Counted from the first letter of the stretch, positions 6,080-14,240 are shown. The stretch: DNA of 15,342 bases from Candidatus Woesearchaeota archaeon (GCA_019322805.1 JAHWIC010000030.1:1-15342), one strand, 5' to 3'. Translations and numbers: made by a program. Notes: a model not told the origin generated them from the sequence alone.

Positions 6080-6735
6080 GTTAGTTTCCACCAAACCATA
6101 TTTAACACAATCTTGACACCATCTAAAATCGTTGTTCCTTTATACTTGTCAGAGTATATCGTCTGTATCGGGATTTCCTTGTATTTCAGCCTCTTTTTGC
6201 CGACATTTGCTATTATCTCTGACTCTAGGCTATAGTCGCTAGCTTCCCATTTAATCTTCTTATAAGCCTTTCTTGTAAATGCCCTATAACCGCACTGGGT
6301 GTCTCTTAAGCTAAGGTTATATAATAAGTTTGTGGCTTTGTTGATAAACCAATTACCATACCTGAGGATTAATGGCATTTGTTTGCTTGGTTTTCTATAG
6401 CCAAAAACAATATCTACATCTTTAAGGCTCTTCAAAAAATTAGGGATTTCTTTAGGATCATGCTGTGCATCAGCGTCTAAAAGAATTATAGCTTCTGCTC
6501 CATTTTTCATCGCAAACTCGCACCCAGTTTTAATTGCTGCGCCTTTACCTAAGTTTACTATATGTTTCAAAGAATTAATCCTGTTCCTAACAGCCACATC
6601 GTATGTTCTATCTCTGCTTCCATCATCAACAACAATTATATTATCAATATATCTCTTTGTTTTCCTTATTACTTTTCCTATAAGTTTCTCTTCATTATAA
6701 GCAGGTATTATTACCCAGATATTTCCTTTTTTCAT
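6070..6735 (-). CDS. Glycosyltransferase family 2 (dolichol-phosphate sugar synthase-like)
   Basis: GT-A fold enzyme, 221 residues from the chosen ATG at 6735. An upstream in-frame ATG at 6789 would overlap the AglB gene and add 18 residues before the usual first strand, so the shorter form, whose ATG follows the AglB stop by one base, is preferred. Motifs: VIIPAYNEE (8-16), VVDDGSRDRT (35-44), LLDADAQHDP with the metal-binding D87-x-D89, and DTQCGYRAF (145-153), which is typical of dolichyl-phosphate mannose/glucose synthases and AglJ/AglD-like enzymes. No C-terminal membrane segments are evident. It likely charges a polyprenyl/dolichyl phosphate lipid with a sugar for the AglB pathway; donor and sugar cannot be read from sequence. 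Confidence 0.88.
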   Translation of the reverse strand: MKKGNIWVIIPAYNEEKLIGKVIRKTKRYIDNIIVVDDGSRDRTYDVAVRNRINSLKHIVNLGKGAAIKTGCEFAMKNGAEAIILLDADAQHDPKEIPNFLKSLKDVDIVFGYRKPSKQMPLILRYGNWFINKATNLLYNLSLRDTQCGYRAFTRKAYKKIKWEASDYSLESEIIANVGKKRLKYKEIPIQTIYSDKYKGTTILDGVKIVLNMVWWKLTRH

Positions 6736-6736
6736 A

Positions 6737-9700
6737 TTAAGATTTATTAGAGGAGAAATTAGAAGTAACATCTGCTGGTTCATTTTCATTTGATGTAATC
6801 TCCTCTATTTCCTCTTTTTTTGCTTCTTCGGGCTCTTTGAACTCATCCATCATATTGGTTGCATTTCCTTCCCAATTAACTTTCCAAACAATTATCCTGC
6901 CCCCAGTTATACCCCTCTGGTCGCTAAACTTCTCGAAATGCTTCAGACCATGACCTTCCATATAAAATAATCTTGTAAACATCCCTGCTGCTAATTTAGG
7001 ATGGCAGATTAAAGCATTATAGCTATCACCAGAAGGTATTAATGTCATCCCTACCCCAATAGTGCTGTTTATGAACGCTTTTTTGGTAATCCCTTCTTTT
7101 GTAGCGTATGCTAACACATCCGGATGCATTATTCCTTGCTGTGTTGGAATATTAACATCCATTGTCTCTAAATCAACTAAAGCCTTTAAACCCTGTACAA
7201 ATCCGCATTCTAAAGTTTTATTATCTCTTTTATTGCAGCCTTGCATCCCATAATAATTAGGCCATTCAGCTATCCAACTATTTGCTTCACTACTATCAGT
7301 AATTGATTCTATCTCATAATAGATGTTTTCAGCATCTCCCCCAGACATGTTAAACCTTTCTTGTAAGAATCCAGCACTTTTGTCCTTATTGCCTTTATAT
7401 TCTTTTTTCTTCAGCGTATTATATATCAATGCCCTATCAAAATCCCAGTTTCCAAAATGAGACCAAACACCTGCTTTGCCAACCATGTCTTCTGAGGTTA
7501 TAAAATAGTCCTCTGGAGGCTCACAATGAGAATATTGCAGGACAGAATCTGCTTCTTTGTTTGATAATCCTTTTTCATTTAAAATCTCTCTAGCGCCTGC
7601 TTCATCCAAAACAATTATTTCATAGATAATGTCTATTGTTTTTGGAATGTCTTTTATTACTTTATTCAACTCGTCAAATGCTAAAGCACCACCACCATAA
7701 CCACTACAATCTAGCATCCTCAGTATCCCAATCGCAATATCTTCATCATCGGTTAATAGGGTATTTCCAATCCAGTGTGCTTGAGGGCTGTTTTGTGATG
7801 TGCCGTCAAAAGTAACTGCTCTATCGGCAATATACTTAAACCAGTGCCCAAAATCCCACCAGGAGTTTATAATAGCGTCTGGCTCTGATTCAAGCCTGAT
7901 CTTTTCCAATGAAGACCACCATGCATCATTCATACTTGGTATCTCATTTTTAGCTGTTGCTACAGCAGACTTAAACGGGCTTATAAGTAATAAACACATC
8001 AATAATATGATAGAAACCCGAGTTATGACTTTATGGATATTGAGCTCTTTTGAAATCCATTTGCTAAGGTAAGTATACATTAGACCAACAGTAATACCGA
8101 ATGAAACACCAAATGCCGGTACCAATAATAGAGTATATCTTATGCCCTTAACACTAGCGTATATTGTAGAAAGGATCCAAAGGGTCAGTAGAATAGCATA
8201 TTTAGCATCTATCCCTTTTTCATTTTCCTTTATTGCTATGATAAACCTTGCTATGATTGGTATAGCTACTAAAACAATAAATATCCTAAGATTTTGCGGC
8301 TTAGCTAAAATAATCAGAGCATACCAAACAACAGAAGAAACGATAAACCAAATCTTTGCATCTTTTTTCTTAATAGTAGATAATATCAAGCCGGATATCC
8401 CAATTAAAAATAGAAACCAATTGCCAAAACCGATTTGGGATATAACACTGTTAAGAGATGCTGGGTTTTGTTCAGCAACTGTTGTAAAAACATTAGGCCA
8501 TACAGTTGTTATTCCTACCTCTTTCATCTTCATGAAGCTTATTGGGGCTCTTATCAGGAAATTTGTAAATGTAGAAAAACTAGTAAAAAGTGAGGTAAAA
8601 ACCATTGAAGAAAGCATAAAACATAAAAGCAAAAATAGTGTATTTTTAATGCCTGGTTGGTTAACAAAGTTTATTAATCCTTTATTTAGCTCAGACCTGT
8701 GCAAGAAACAGTAATATCCAAGGTAAATCACTAGAGTAGCAAAGATAAAAGCAAGGATATGCCACCAGCCACCCCATGTTAAGGAATATATACCAACAAG
8801 CAAACCCCCTATGGCACTAAATAGTATTTTTTTGTTTCTATCTTTTGCCTCAAAGGCCTCTAGGAAAAGCCATGTTACTAATAAGGGGAATAATACGTTA
8901 TAAGCGTCTGTGTCAGCAAAACCACCAGCTGTCCTTGTTAAAAATGCTGGATGAATTGCAACAATGATTGCAGCAATAACTCCCCCAAAGTTTCCGCCTA
9001 TGCGTCTAGCAATAAAGAATGCTGGAATAACAGCCAAGGTAGCTAAAACAACAGGCATGTAGAAGGCTACTTTTAGTAAGTCTAGCTCTCGATTAAAAAT
9101 GCTGAAGAATTTGTATGCATAAGCTTCCAGATAAGCATTGAACATATCCCCCGGCGTAGGTCTCCCTCCAGGAGCAAACATATGGTTGTCATAAGGCACT
9201 CCATCCCTTAATTCATCACCAGGATGGCCATTCTCAATAATATTCCTTGCATGCCTTGCCCAGAAATAAGGATCAATAGCCAATAAATAAGTCTGTCCAT
9301 TCTCATTTTGTAACTTTGTTTTAAAATGTTCAGATGTACCTTTTATCTGCTGCTCTAACATGGGTTTTTGTGATGACAAAAACTTCTGGAACTCCCTTTC
9401 AACCAGAACATCCTTATTCTGTTCAGGCAAATTAGGGTATTGCTGGTTTATTTGAGTCCTTATATCGTTCTTGTAATAATTATATACATTATTTTCAGCC
9501 CAATTATCAGTAATAGGCAGATACGCAGGCTGTACTCTTAAGAAAATGGATAAGATTATAGGGATTAATAATAGGAGTACCAGTTTATATTTAACAGCAA
9601 AGTCAGAAACAGCCTTCCAATCAACTGAAATCTCTTCTTCATCTCCTGGTTTCCTTTCTTCTCTCCCAATACCTCTACCAATTCCCTTAAAGAATGATTT

Positions 9701-10261
9701 GATTTTGCTAAAATCAATGGAAATTTCTTCTTCAGCCTCTTCTTTTTCTTGAACGGGTGTTTCTGTTTTTTCTTCTTGTTTAGCCCCTTCTATTGGTTTT
9801 TCTGGCTTTTTCTCAGCAAGTTTTTCTTTGGGTGCTTCTTTTTCCTCTCCCTTGAAAACATTCTTGAAAAAGTTCTTTATCTTGCCAATATCAATTGAAA
9901 TCTCTTCATCTTCTTCCTTTTCAATATCTTCCTTAACTTCCCTTATCTCCTCTTTAATCTCTTTTACATCCCTTCTTAATTCATCTTCTTGTCTGTCTAC
10001 TTCCTCTGCTTTTTGTTCCTCCATCTGCAATTCCTTTTCTACATGAGTTATTTCTTGTTCGTCGCTCCTGAGTTCTTCCAGCCTTTCTGGCTTCTTTTCT
10101 TCCTCGATTCTCTCTTCTACTTCTTCCTTAACTTCTTTTAATTTTTCTTCTGTTTTCTTGACTTCGTCAAGCTTGGATTTTTTTCTCTTAAAGAAATTAG
10201 TAATCTTACTGAAATCTATGGAAATCTCTTCATCATCATTATTTCCTTCTTCCATAACCAT
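6737..10261 (-). CDS. aglB: Archaeal oligosaccharyltransferase AglB (STT3) with a long charged N-terminal extension
   Basis: Membrane enzyme that transfers a lipid-linked glycan to asparagine in N-x-S/T sequons outside the cell. 1174 residues. Residues 1-226 are a cytoplasmic, highly charged, probably coiled-coil extension with four copies of an E-E-I-S-[IV]-D motif (10-27, 118-138, 177-193, 207-226). The first membrane helix starts near 227. STT3 landmarks follow: DPYF-x-x-R at D330 (first-loop catalytic Asp), D450-T-D452, TVAE at 594-597 (the external-loop-5 TxxE motif), and WWDFG at 801-805 (usually WWDYG) opening the C-terminal globular domain, with a D-rich TDDEDIAIGILRMLDCSG segment behind it. 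An acidic C-terminal tail carries its own sequons (NAT, NFS, NKS). ATG 10261 is taken as start, with ATG 10255 as alternative. Confidence 0.94.
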   Translation of the reverse strand: MVMEEGNNDDEEISIDFSKITNFFKRKKSKLDEVKKTEEKLKEVKEEVEERIEEEKKPERLEELRSDEQEITHVEKELQMEEQKAEEVDRQEDELRRDVKEIKEEIREVKEDIEKEEDEEISIDIGKIKNFFKNVFKGEEKEAPKEKLAEKKPEKPIEGAKQEEKTETPVQEKEEAEEEISIDFSKIKSFFKGIGRGIGREERKPGDEEEISVDWKAVSDFAVKYKLVLLLLIPIILSIFLRVQPAYLPITDNWAENNVYNYYKNDIRTQINQQYPNLPEQNKDVLVEREFQKFLSSQKPMLEQQIKGTSEHFKTKLQNENGQTYLLAIDPYFWARHARNIIENGHPGDELRDGVPYDNHMFAPGGRPTPGDMFNAYLEAYAYKFFSIFNRELDLLKVAFYMPVVLATLAVIPAFFIARRIGGNFGGVIAAIIVAIHPAFLTRTAGGFADTDAYNVLFPLLVTWLFLEAFEAKDRNKKILFSAIGGLLVGIYSLTWGGWWHILAFIFATLVIYLGYYCFLHRSELNKGLINFVNQPGIKNTLFLLLCFMLSSMVFTSLFTSFSTFTNFLIRAPISFMKMKEVGITTVWPNVFTTVAEQNPASLNSVISQIGFGNWFLFLIGISGLILSTIKKKDAKIWFIVSSVVWYALIILAKPQNLRIFIVLVAIPIIARFIIAIKENEKGIDAKYAILLTLWILSTIYASVKGIRYTLLLVPAFGVSFGITVGLMYTYLSKWISKELNIHKVITRVSIILLMCLLLISPFKSAVATAKNEIPSMNDAWWSSLEKIRLESEPDAIINSWWDFGHWFKYIADRAVTFDGTSQNSPQAHWIGNTLLTDDEDIAIGILRMLDCSGYGGGALAFDELNKVIKDIPKTIDIIYEIIVLDEAGAREILNEKGLSNKEADSVLQYSHCEPPEDYFITSEDMVGKAGVWSHFGNWDFDRALIYNTLKKKEYKGNKDKSAGFLQERFNMSGGDAENIYYEIESITDSSEANSWIAEWPNYYGMQGCNKRDNKTLECGFVQGLKALVDLETMDVNIPTQQGIMHPDVLAYATKEGITKKAFINSTIGVGMTLIPSGDSYNALICHPKLAAGMFTRLFYMEGHGLKHFEKFSDQRGITGGRIIVWKVNWEGNATNMMDEFKEPEEAKKEEIEEITSNENEPADVTSNFSSNKS

Positions 10262-10283
10262 CCCACAATCAAGAAAAAAGGCT

Positions 10284-10294
10284 CAAATAAAAAG
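10284..10294 (-). promoter_or_regulatory. Possible TATA element of the aglB cluster
   Basis: The minus strand reads CTTTTTATTTG, centred about 27 bases before the ATG at 10261. This would give a nearly leaderless mRNA, consistent with the lack of a Shine-Dalgarno sequence there. The match is weaker than the promoters at 3382-3437. Confidence 0.3.
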
Positions 10295-10410
10295 GTTGTG
10301 GTTTTAACTAGGAATTGCTATCATTAATTTCAATCATTGAGTGCTATTCAACATTCACAATTAGTTGCGTACCTGATTGTGTTTTTTACTTCTTTAATTT
10401 TTAATTAAAT

Positions 10411-10624
10411 AACAATTAATCAACGAAAAATGCTAACGCATTTTTCTAGTGTAGTAAATTATTTCATAATTTATACACAATCTGAAAATTCCTTTCACAA
10501 CCACTATAAAGGAATTTTCATCTACTCCTTTTAGCTGTGTATAAACAAACACAGAGGATGATTTTTGCCTTAACATTTGCATTAAGCAAAAATCGGATTT
10601 ATTTTATTTCAACTATTAATTGTT
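10411..10624. repeat. Nested inverted-repeat element; possible multi-branched RNA or cruciform
   Basis: AACAATTAAT (10411-10420) and ATTAATTGTT (10615-10624) are perfect complements enclosing three more helices: (A) GAAAAATGC/GCATTTTTC, 9 bp, 4-base loop, 10425-10446; (B) TTTATACACA (10470-10479) with TGTGTATAAA (10536-10545), 10 bp, enclosing TGAAAATTCCTTT (10483-10495) with AAAGGAATTTTCA (10508-10520), 13 bp, 12-base loop; (C) GATTTTTGC/GCAAAAATC, 9 bp, 10560-10594, extended by TTAA/TTAA after a one-base bulge. Short AT-only hairpins occur at 10393-10409 and 10455-10473. Drawn together they form a closed multi-way junction. Whether it is transcribed, and on which strand, is not visible. Confidence 0.5.
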
Positions 10625-10646
10625 TAATATTGATTCTTTGAATTGA

Positions 10647-11762
10647 TTATTTTAACACATTCTTCAAAAAGAAAAAGAATCGCGGTTCTCTTACAGCTAA
10701 AGACAGCAGTAACTTAATTGGATGGTCTCTGTTAGTTTTTCCTAATATTTTCTTTATCTTCTTTTGATTGCATAAGCTAATCAAATAATTTGCATCACTA
10801 TTCGAAAAATTATTCAAAACATTCCTCAACTTTAAATGAGCCTTCAAGTTAAGATTTAATCTTCTATTCAATAATTTATTATAATCTTTGCTGTTTAAAA
10901 CAGACTCCGCCAAACAGTCTGCAGCGACTAGACCAGGAATTATTCCGCCGCCTGTTGTTGCTTTTACGTGCGCAGCAGCATCACCAACAAGATATATATT
11001 TCCTTTCTGAACTGTTAGGTTCTGATTATAAATAGGGATTAGTCCGCCCTGGAGCTCGATTATATCTTTCTTTTTTAGCCCCTTTGACTCAAGAAGTCTC
11101 TGAAAATTGCGGTTGGGATCCTTCCTTGTTGCCAGGCCAATCCTTACTATTCCTTCATTTTCCGGAACAACCCACCCAAAGAAACCAGGAGATTTATCAA
11201 GGCAGACTTCAAAAATACCGCCACCAGTGTTTAATCTAGCTCTTGCCTGAACCCCCACCCAGTGATTTATCTTATTTTTTTTGTCTATGAAGGTTCTTAC
11301 AAGAGAATTAGGACCATCAGCGCCTATTAATGGATCATTTTCAAAATCTATTTTTTTATTTTTGTTGATTTTTAGATTTTTAATGACCAATTTCTTGTTT
11401 TTGATTCCAACAAACTTATGATTCAAAAAAATCTCGCACCCCGCCTTTATTGCTTTATCTGCAAGGGACTGGTCAAACTTCCTTCTATCAATAACAATAT
11501 CAGAAATCCCTGTTTCAAAGAAATTTTTGCCGTTGTAAATCCTTGCTTTTTTTATTTTATTTAGGATAAGATTTTTTTCTAATTTTATTATATTATTTAT
11601 AGAACTTGTAACCAAACCAGTGCATTGCACAGGACTTCCAATAGTGCTGTGTTCTTCAAAGATTCTTACATTTTCGCCTGCTTTAGCGAGCAGATATGCA
11701 GTATAAGAACCAATTGGACCTGCACCAATTATGTTTATCATAGGATAAGGATTTAAAGGCAT
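10647..11762 (-). CDS. Geranylgeranyl reductase family FAD-dependent oxidoreductase
   Basis: Flavoprotein of the digeranylgeranylglycerophospholipid reductase family, expected to saturate isoprenoid double bonds of archaeal membrane lipids or polyprenols. 371 residues. FAD-binding GAGPIG is at 13-18 with E36 after strand 2; QCTGLV follows at 46-51, in the place of the conserved Cys-containing loop of this family; DRRKFD is at 92-97; IGADGPNS at 146-153; SPGFFGWVVP at 191-200, matching the family's P-x-x-[YF]-x-W-x-x-P-type substrate motif; and the second FAD motif is VGDAAAHVKATTGGGI (259-274). The start is uncertain: the ATG at 11741 (residue 8) places the Rossmann strand at the usual distance and has a TATA-like ATTATAAA about 25 bases upstream, whereas 11762 sits after a BRE/TATA-like CGAAAGGGTAAAAAAC. 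The gene is monocistronic here. Exact substrate unknown. Confidence 0.85.
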   Translation of the reverse strand: MPLNPYPMINIIGAGPIGSYTAYLLAKAGENVRIFEEHSTIGSPVQCTGLVTSSINNIIKLEKNLILNKIKKARIYNGKNFFETGISDIVIDRRKFDQSLADKAIKAGCEIFLNHKFVGIKNKKLVIKNLKINKNKKIDFENDPLIGADGPNSLVRTFIDKKNKINHWVGVQARARLNTGGGIFEVCLDKSPGFFGWVVPENEGIVRIGLATRKDPNRNFQRLLESKGLKKKDIIELQGGLIPIYNQNLTVQKGNIYLVGDAAAHVKATTGGGIIPGLVAADCLAESVLNSKDYNKLLNRRLNLNLKAHLKLRNVLNNFSNSDANYLISLCNQKKIKKILGKTNRDHPIKLLLSLAVREPRFFFFLKNVLK

Positions 11763-11896
11763 GTTTATAATTCTTTTGTGAAATCAAATTCTGTTTTTTA
11801 CCCTTTCGGAATAGTAAAAAAATGCAAAGGTTTAAATATGTTCTTAGATTTTCGTATTTGAAACTAGAGAATGTCATATATAGTTGGGGGTAAAAA
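11763..11896. promoter_or_regulatory. Divergent promoter region
   Basis: On the plus strand CAAAGG + TTTAAATA (11825-11838) is a good BRE/TATA; its start site near 11860 leaves a leader of roughly 36 bases with GGGGGT (11886-11891) as ribosome binding site for the 777-residue protein. On the minus strand CCGAAAGGGTAAAAAAC (about 11793-11809) and GAATTATAAAC (11763-11773) are alternative promoters for the reductase. The 10-mer GGGTAAAAAA occurs on both strands (11794-11803 minus, 11888-11897 plus). Confidence 0.5.
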
Positions 11897-14230
11897 ATGA
11901 TAATAGGACCAGCAACAGCTGCAGTAATTCTTGCTCGAGAAGCTGATTTAAAAAGGGGTCCAGTAAAACCAGTAATAACAAGGAGAGAAAGTTCCAGAAA
12001 TGATGAGAAAGACCATACTAAGTTTATTCTTGGGTCTTTTAATCCTACAGGAGATTATAGTTCTCCTCAAGATACATATTCAACTGATTCTTTAGATCAT
12101 ATTGCTGCAACAACTCCCAGCCATCTGATTGGTACAGGAAGAGAAAGTCGGTCTGTATATGCTGGAACAGCAAATCAAAGAAAAAATGCTGCACATAGAG
12201 CTTTAGAAGACAGCAGCCATGCCCTAAAACTTACTAGAGGAGATAACGGTTTTGATGATTATTTTGGCGTTCTAGACTTGAAAAGAGCTAATCAAGTCCA
12301 AAGTTTACAGATTCTAGATAATGAAAGAGTCATCACTTACAACAAACAAGGTAGAGTCATTGAAGACAGGGAATTAAGGAGAAAAGAAGCAAGGGGTTTG
12401 CGTGGAATGCACGAACCACAAGAATCAACCTCTAGTGGACTACCTCCAGGACCAATGGGAATGGCAATACAAGCAGTACTTTACTCTGCAATTGGTGCTG
12501 TTCCTCCCGATGACGCTTCCGGTGTTGCAGATCCTGCACGTGTTGCCCCCCCGGTATTTGATTTAAGCACATCACTAAGGCAATTGAATGACTTTGAAGA
12601 TGGGTTAAGGTCATATGTTGCTAATTTTGACAGTTCAGGAGATTACAGTTTAAATGAGTTCGCTGGATTAGGAATAGATTCTCACGAAAAACTCGCCGGG
12701 CTGCTGGACATAGTAGTTAGAGAAAGACCGGGTCTTAGTGATCTGATCAGCAAGGCTCGTGGAATTGATTATCACAGGCAGGCTGTAGAAGAGCTAACAG
12801 CTTATTATGACGGCATCACTAGTGGTGCGGATAGGACCGCATTAGACGGACATCTTAGAAATTATGTTGTAAACCAAAGACAGGCACTTGACCATTATAA
12901 GAGCATCAGATTTGTTGAACATCTGAGCGAAACACTCAGAGGATTGGGAGAAAGGGTTCCTACACTGCGTAAAGAAAGAGAAACTATTCAAGAGAGAATC
13001 GGAACTCTTAGAAAAACCATAGAAGATTATGGAGGACGAATTAGTACTATACGAGGGAGGAGAACTCGTTCAGGATTGTTCCCTAGTGATTTGTCTGGTG
13101 TTCCAAACAGAACTGCTATTGATGCTTTATTCGCAAAGGTTGATGCAGCAAGTGGTGCGTTTGATTCAAACACAGGCCAGGCTCACAGAAACGAGGCAAT
13201 AGCAATAGTGCAAGAAGCTCTTGATAATGCCCAAAATGACTTAGCAGACTTAGAAGGCAGAGTTAGAACATATACAGCAGCTGAAGATGTCATTAATAGC
13301 AGACTTGGTTCATTAAGAAGTTTACATGGACGAGGCTATGGCCAAGTCCAAGCCGAACGAAGAAGAGCAAGAGGCACAGAAGTAAACCTGGGTCTTACAT
13401 TAGGCATTGGAGATGAGTCTGAAACAATAAATCCAGCAGCTCAGCCAATAACAGTAACATGTGAAGGAGTAAGAAGTAACGTTAGAGTTTTGGCAAGTAT
13501 TGGATCAAAGAAAGAGCAACCTAGGCTCTATGCTAGCATGGAACACCTTAGTGTGGATGATGGTACTATCAATACCCCTAACCCAGGAACATATACTAGG
13601 GAAGGGCACTTATACAAAGCAGGATTCGGCTTCATTCGGGATTTATCAAATGACAGAACCGTATATGTCGGATTAGGAATTGGTTCTTCAAAGGATGTTA
13701 GGACATACGCCTATCCTAGTGACCCAGGCAGTAACCAAACAAACTCCAGAGACGGAACACTTTATTTTGGACATATGCAATTTAGAGGAGAAAGTTATGA
13801 ATTAAGACTCAATGGGGTCCTTGATCAAGATAATGATAGAGATGATAGAACTATTGCTGCTGGTCTCGAAGCAGTTGGATTATGGGGAAATCATGGTGAA
13901 CTGGCTTTGTTATATGATTTTAGGGATGTGGATAGCTCACAAAGAATCGATGGAGAAAGGTATACAGAACATGCAGTTGGTTTCCGTGTAGCAACACCAA
14001 CATTTGGAAATAGTCCAAGAAGGACTCCAATTTCATTAGTTGCTGAATGGCAAGGCAGTGATATAAGCGAAGTATGGAGACTTGGTGTAGATTTGCGCCC
14101 AAAAAGGGCAAATGGAAAGCTTGTAGTTGCTTATCGTGCAGCAGGAAGTAACCTAGAAAGAGAAAACCCCCTAGAAACAAGAACAGATGATTTGGTGATA
14201 CACACTTTTTCAGCAGCATATAAATTTTAA
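11897..14230 (+). CDS. Unrecognised 777-residue protein with EF-hand-like loop, helical middle and OMP-like beta-barrel C-terminus
   Basis: No family recognised. The in-frame TAA directly before the ATG, plus the GGGGGT site six bases upstream of that ATG, fix the start. The N-terminus has a short apolar stretch (2-12) but no basic n-region or credible signal peptide. Residues 243-254 (NFDSSGDYSLNE) fit a 12-residue EF-hand loop; 47-58 is a degenerate look-alike. About 290-480 is mostly helical, with coiled-coil-like segments near 335-385 and 430-475. From about 494 to 777 the sequence alternates polar and apolar residues in some 14 short strands joined by Gly/Asp/Asn turns and ends FSAAYKF, like the C-terminal aromatic signature of bacterial outer-membrane barrels and autotransporters. 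Arg outnumbers Lys about three to one, opposite to its neighbours; only one Cys. A beta-sandwich surface protein is the alternative. The next gene starts 10 bases later. Confidence 0.8.
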   Translation: MIIGPATAAVILAREADLKRGPVKPVITRRESSRNDEKDHTKFILGSFNPTGDYSSPQDTYSTDSLDHIAATTPSHLIGTGRESRSVYAGTANQRKNAAHRALEDSSHALKLTRGDNGFDDYFGVLDLKRANQVQSLQILDNERVITYNKQGRVIEDRELRRKEARGLRGMHEPQESTSSGLPPGPMGMAIQAVLYSAIGAVPPDDASGVADPARVAPPVFDLSTSLRQLNDFEDGLRSYVANFDSSGDYSLNEFAGLGIDSHEKLAGLLDIVVRERPGLSDLISKARGIDYHRQAVEELTAYYDGITSGADRTALDGHLRNYVVNQRQALDHYKSIRFVEHLSETLRGLGERVPTLRKERETIQERIGTLRKTIEDYGGRISTIRGRRTRSGLFPSDLSGVPNRTAIDALFAKVDAASGAFDSNTGQAHRNEAIAIVQEALDNAQNDLADLEGRVRTYTAAEDVINSRLGSLRSLHGRGYGQVQAERRRARGTEVNLGLTLGIGDESETINPAAQPITVTCEGVRSNVRVLASIGSKKEQPRLYASMEHLSVDDGTINTPNPGTYTREGHLYKAGFGFIRDLSNDRTVYVGLGIGSSKDVRTYAYPSDPGSNQTNSRDGTLYFGHMQFRGESYELRLNGVLDQDNDRDDRTIAAGLEAVGLWGNHGELALLYDFRDVDSSQRIDGERYTEHAVGFRVATPTFGNSPRRTPISLVAEWQGSDISEVWRLGVDLRPKRANGKLVVAYRAAGSNLERENPLETRTDDLVIHTFSAAYKF

Positions 14231-14240
14231 TTTTTATAAA

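Larger units (their letters stand above)
10262..10646. other. 385-base non-coding region, palindrome-rich
   Basis: No open frame here has coding character. The first 130 bases include the likely aglB promoter and are otherwise featureless AT-rich sequence. From 10393 to 10624 the region is packed with inverted repeats, listed separately. It separates the 3' end of the reductase gene from the aglB start. Confidence 0.7.

Noticed and set aside
6736..6789. Longer GT2 start at 6789
   Set aside because: It overlaps the end of aglB by 53 bases and adds residues with no family match; the ATG at 6735 follows the aglB stop by one base and begins right at the first strand of the GT2 fold.
7929..7935. 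Extra TTCATAC half-site
   Set aside because: A single 7-mer inside the aglB coding sequence without a partner; expected by chance in 15 kb.
8142..8714. 190-codon plus-strand frame
   Set aside because: Lies antisense within the membrane domain of aglB; its apparent hydrophobicity mirrors the complementary strand.
10411..10624. CRISPR array
   Set aside because: The repeats are inverted pairs of differing sequence, not regularly spaced direct repeats, and no cas gene is present.
11683..11877. 64-codon minus-strand frame upstream of and overlapping the reductase start
   Set aside because: Covers the divergent promoter and the first reductase codons in another frame; no ribosome binding site or coding character.
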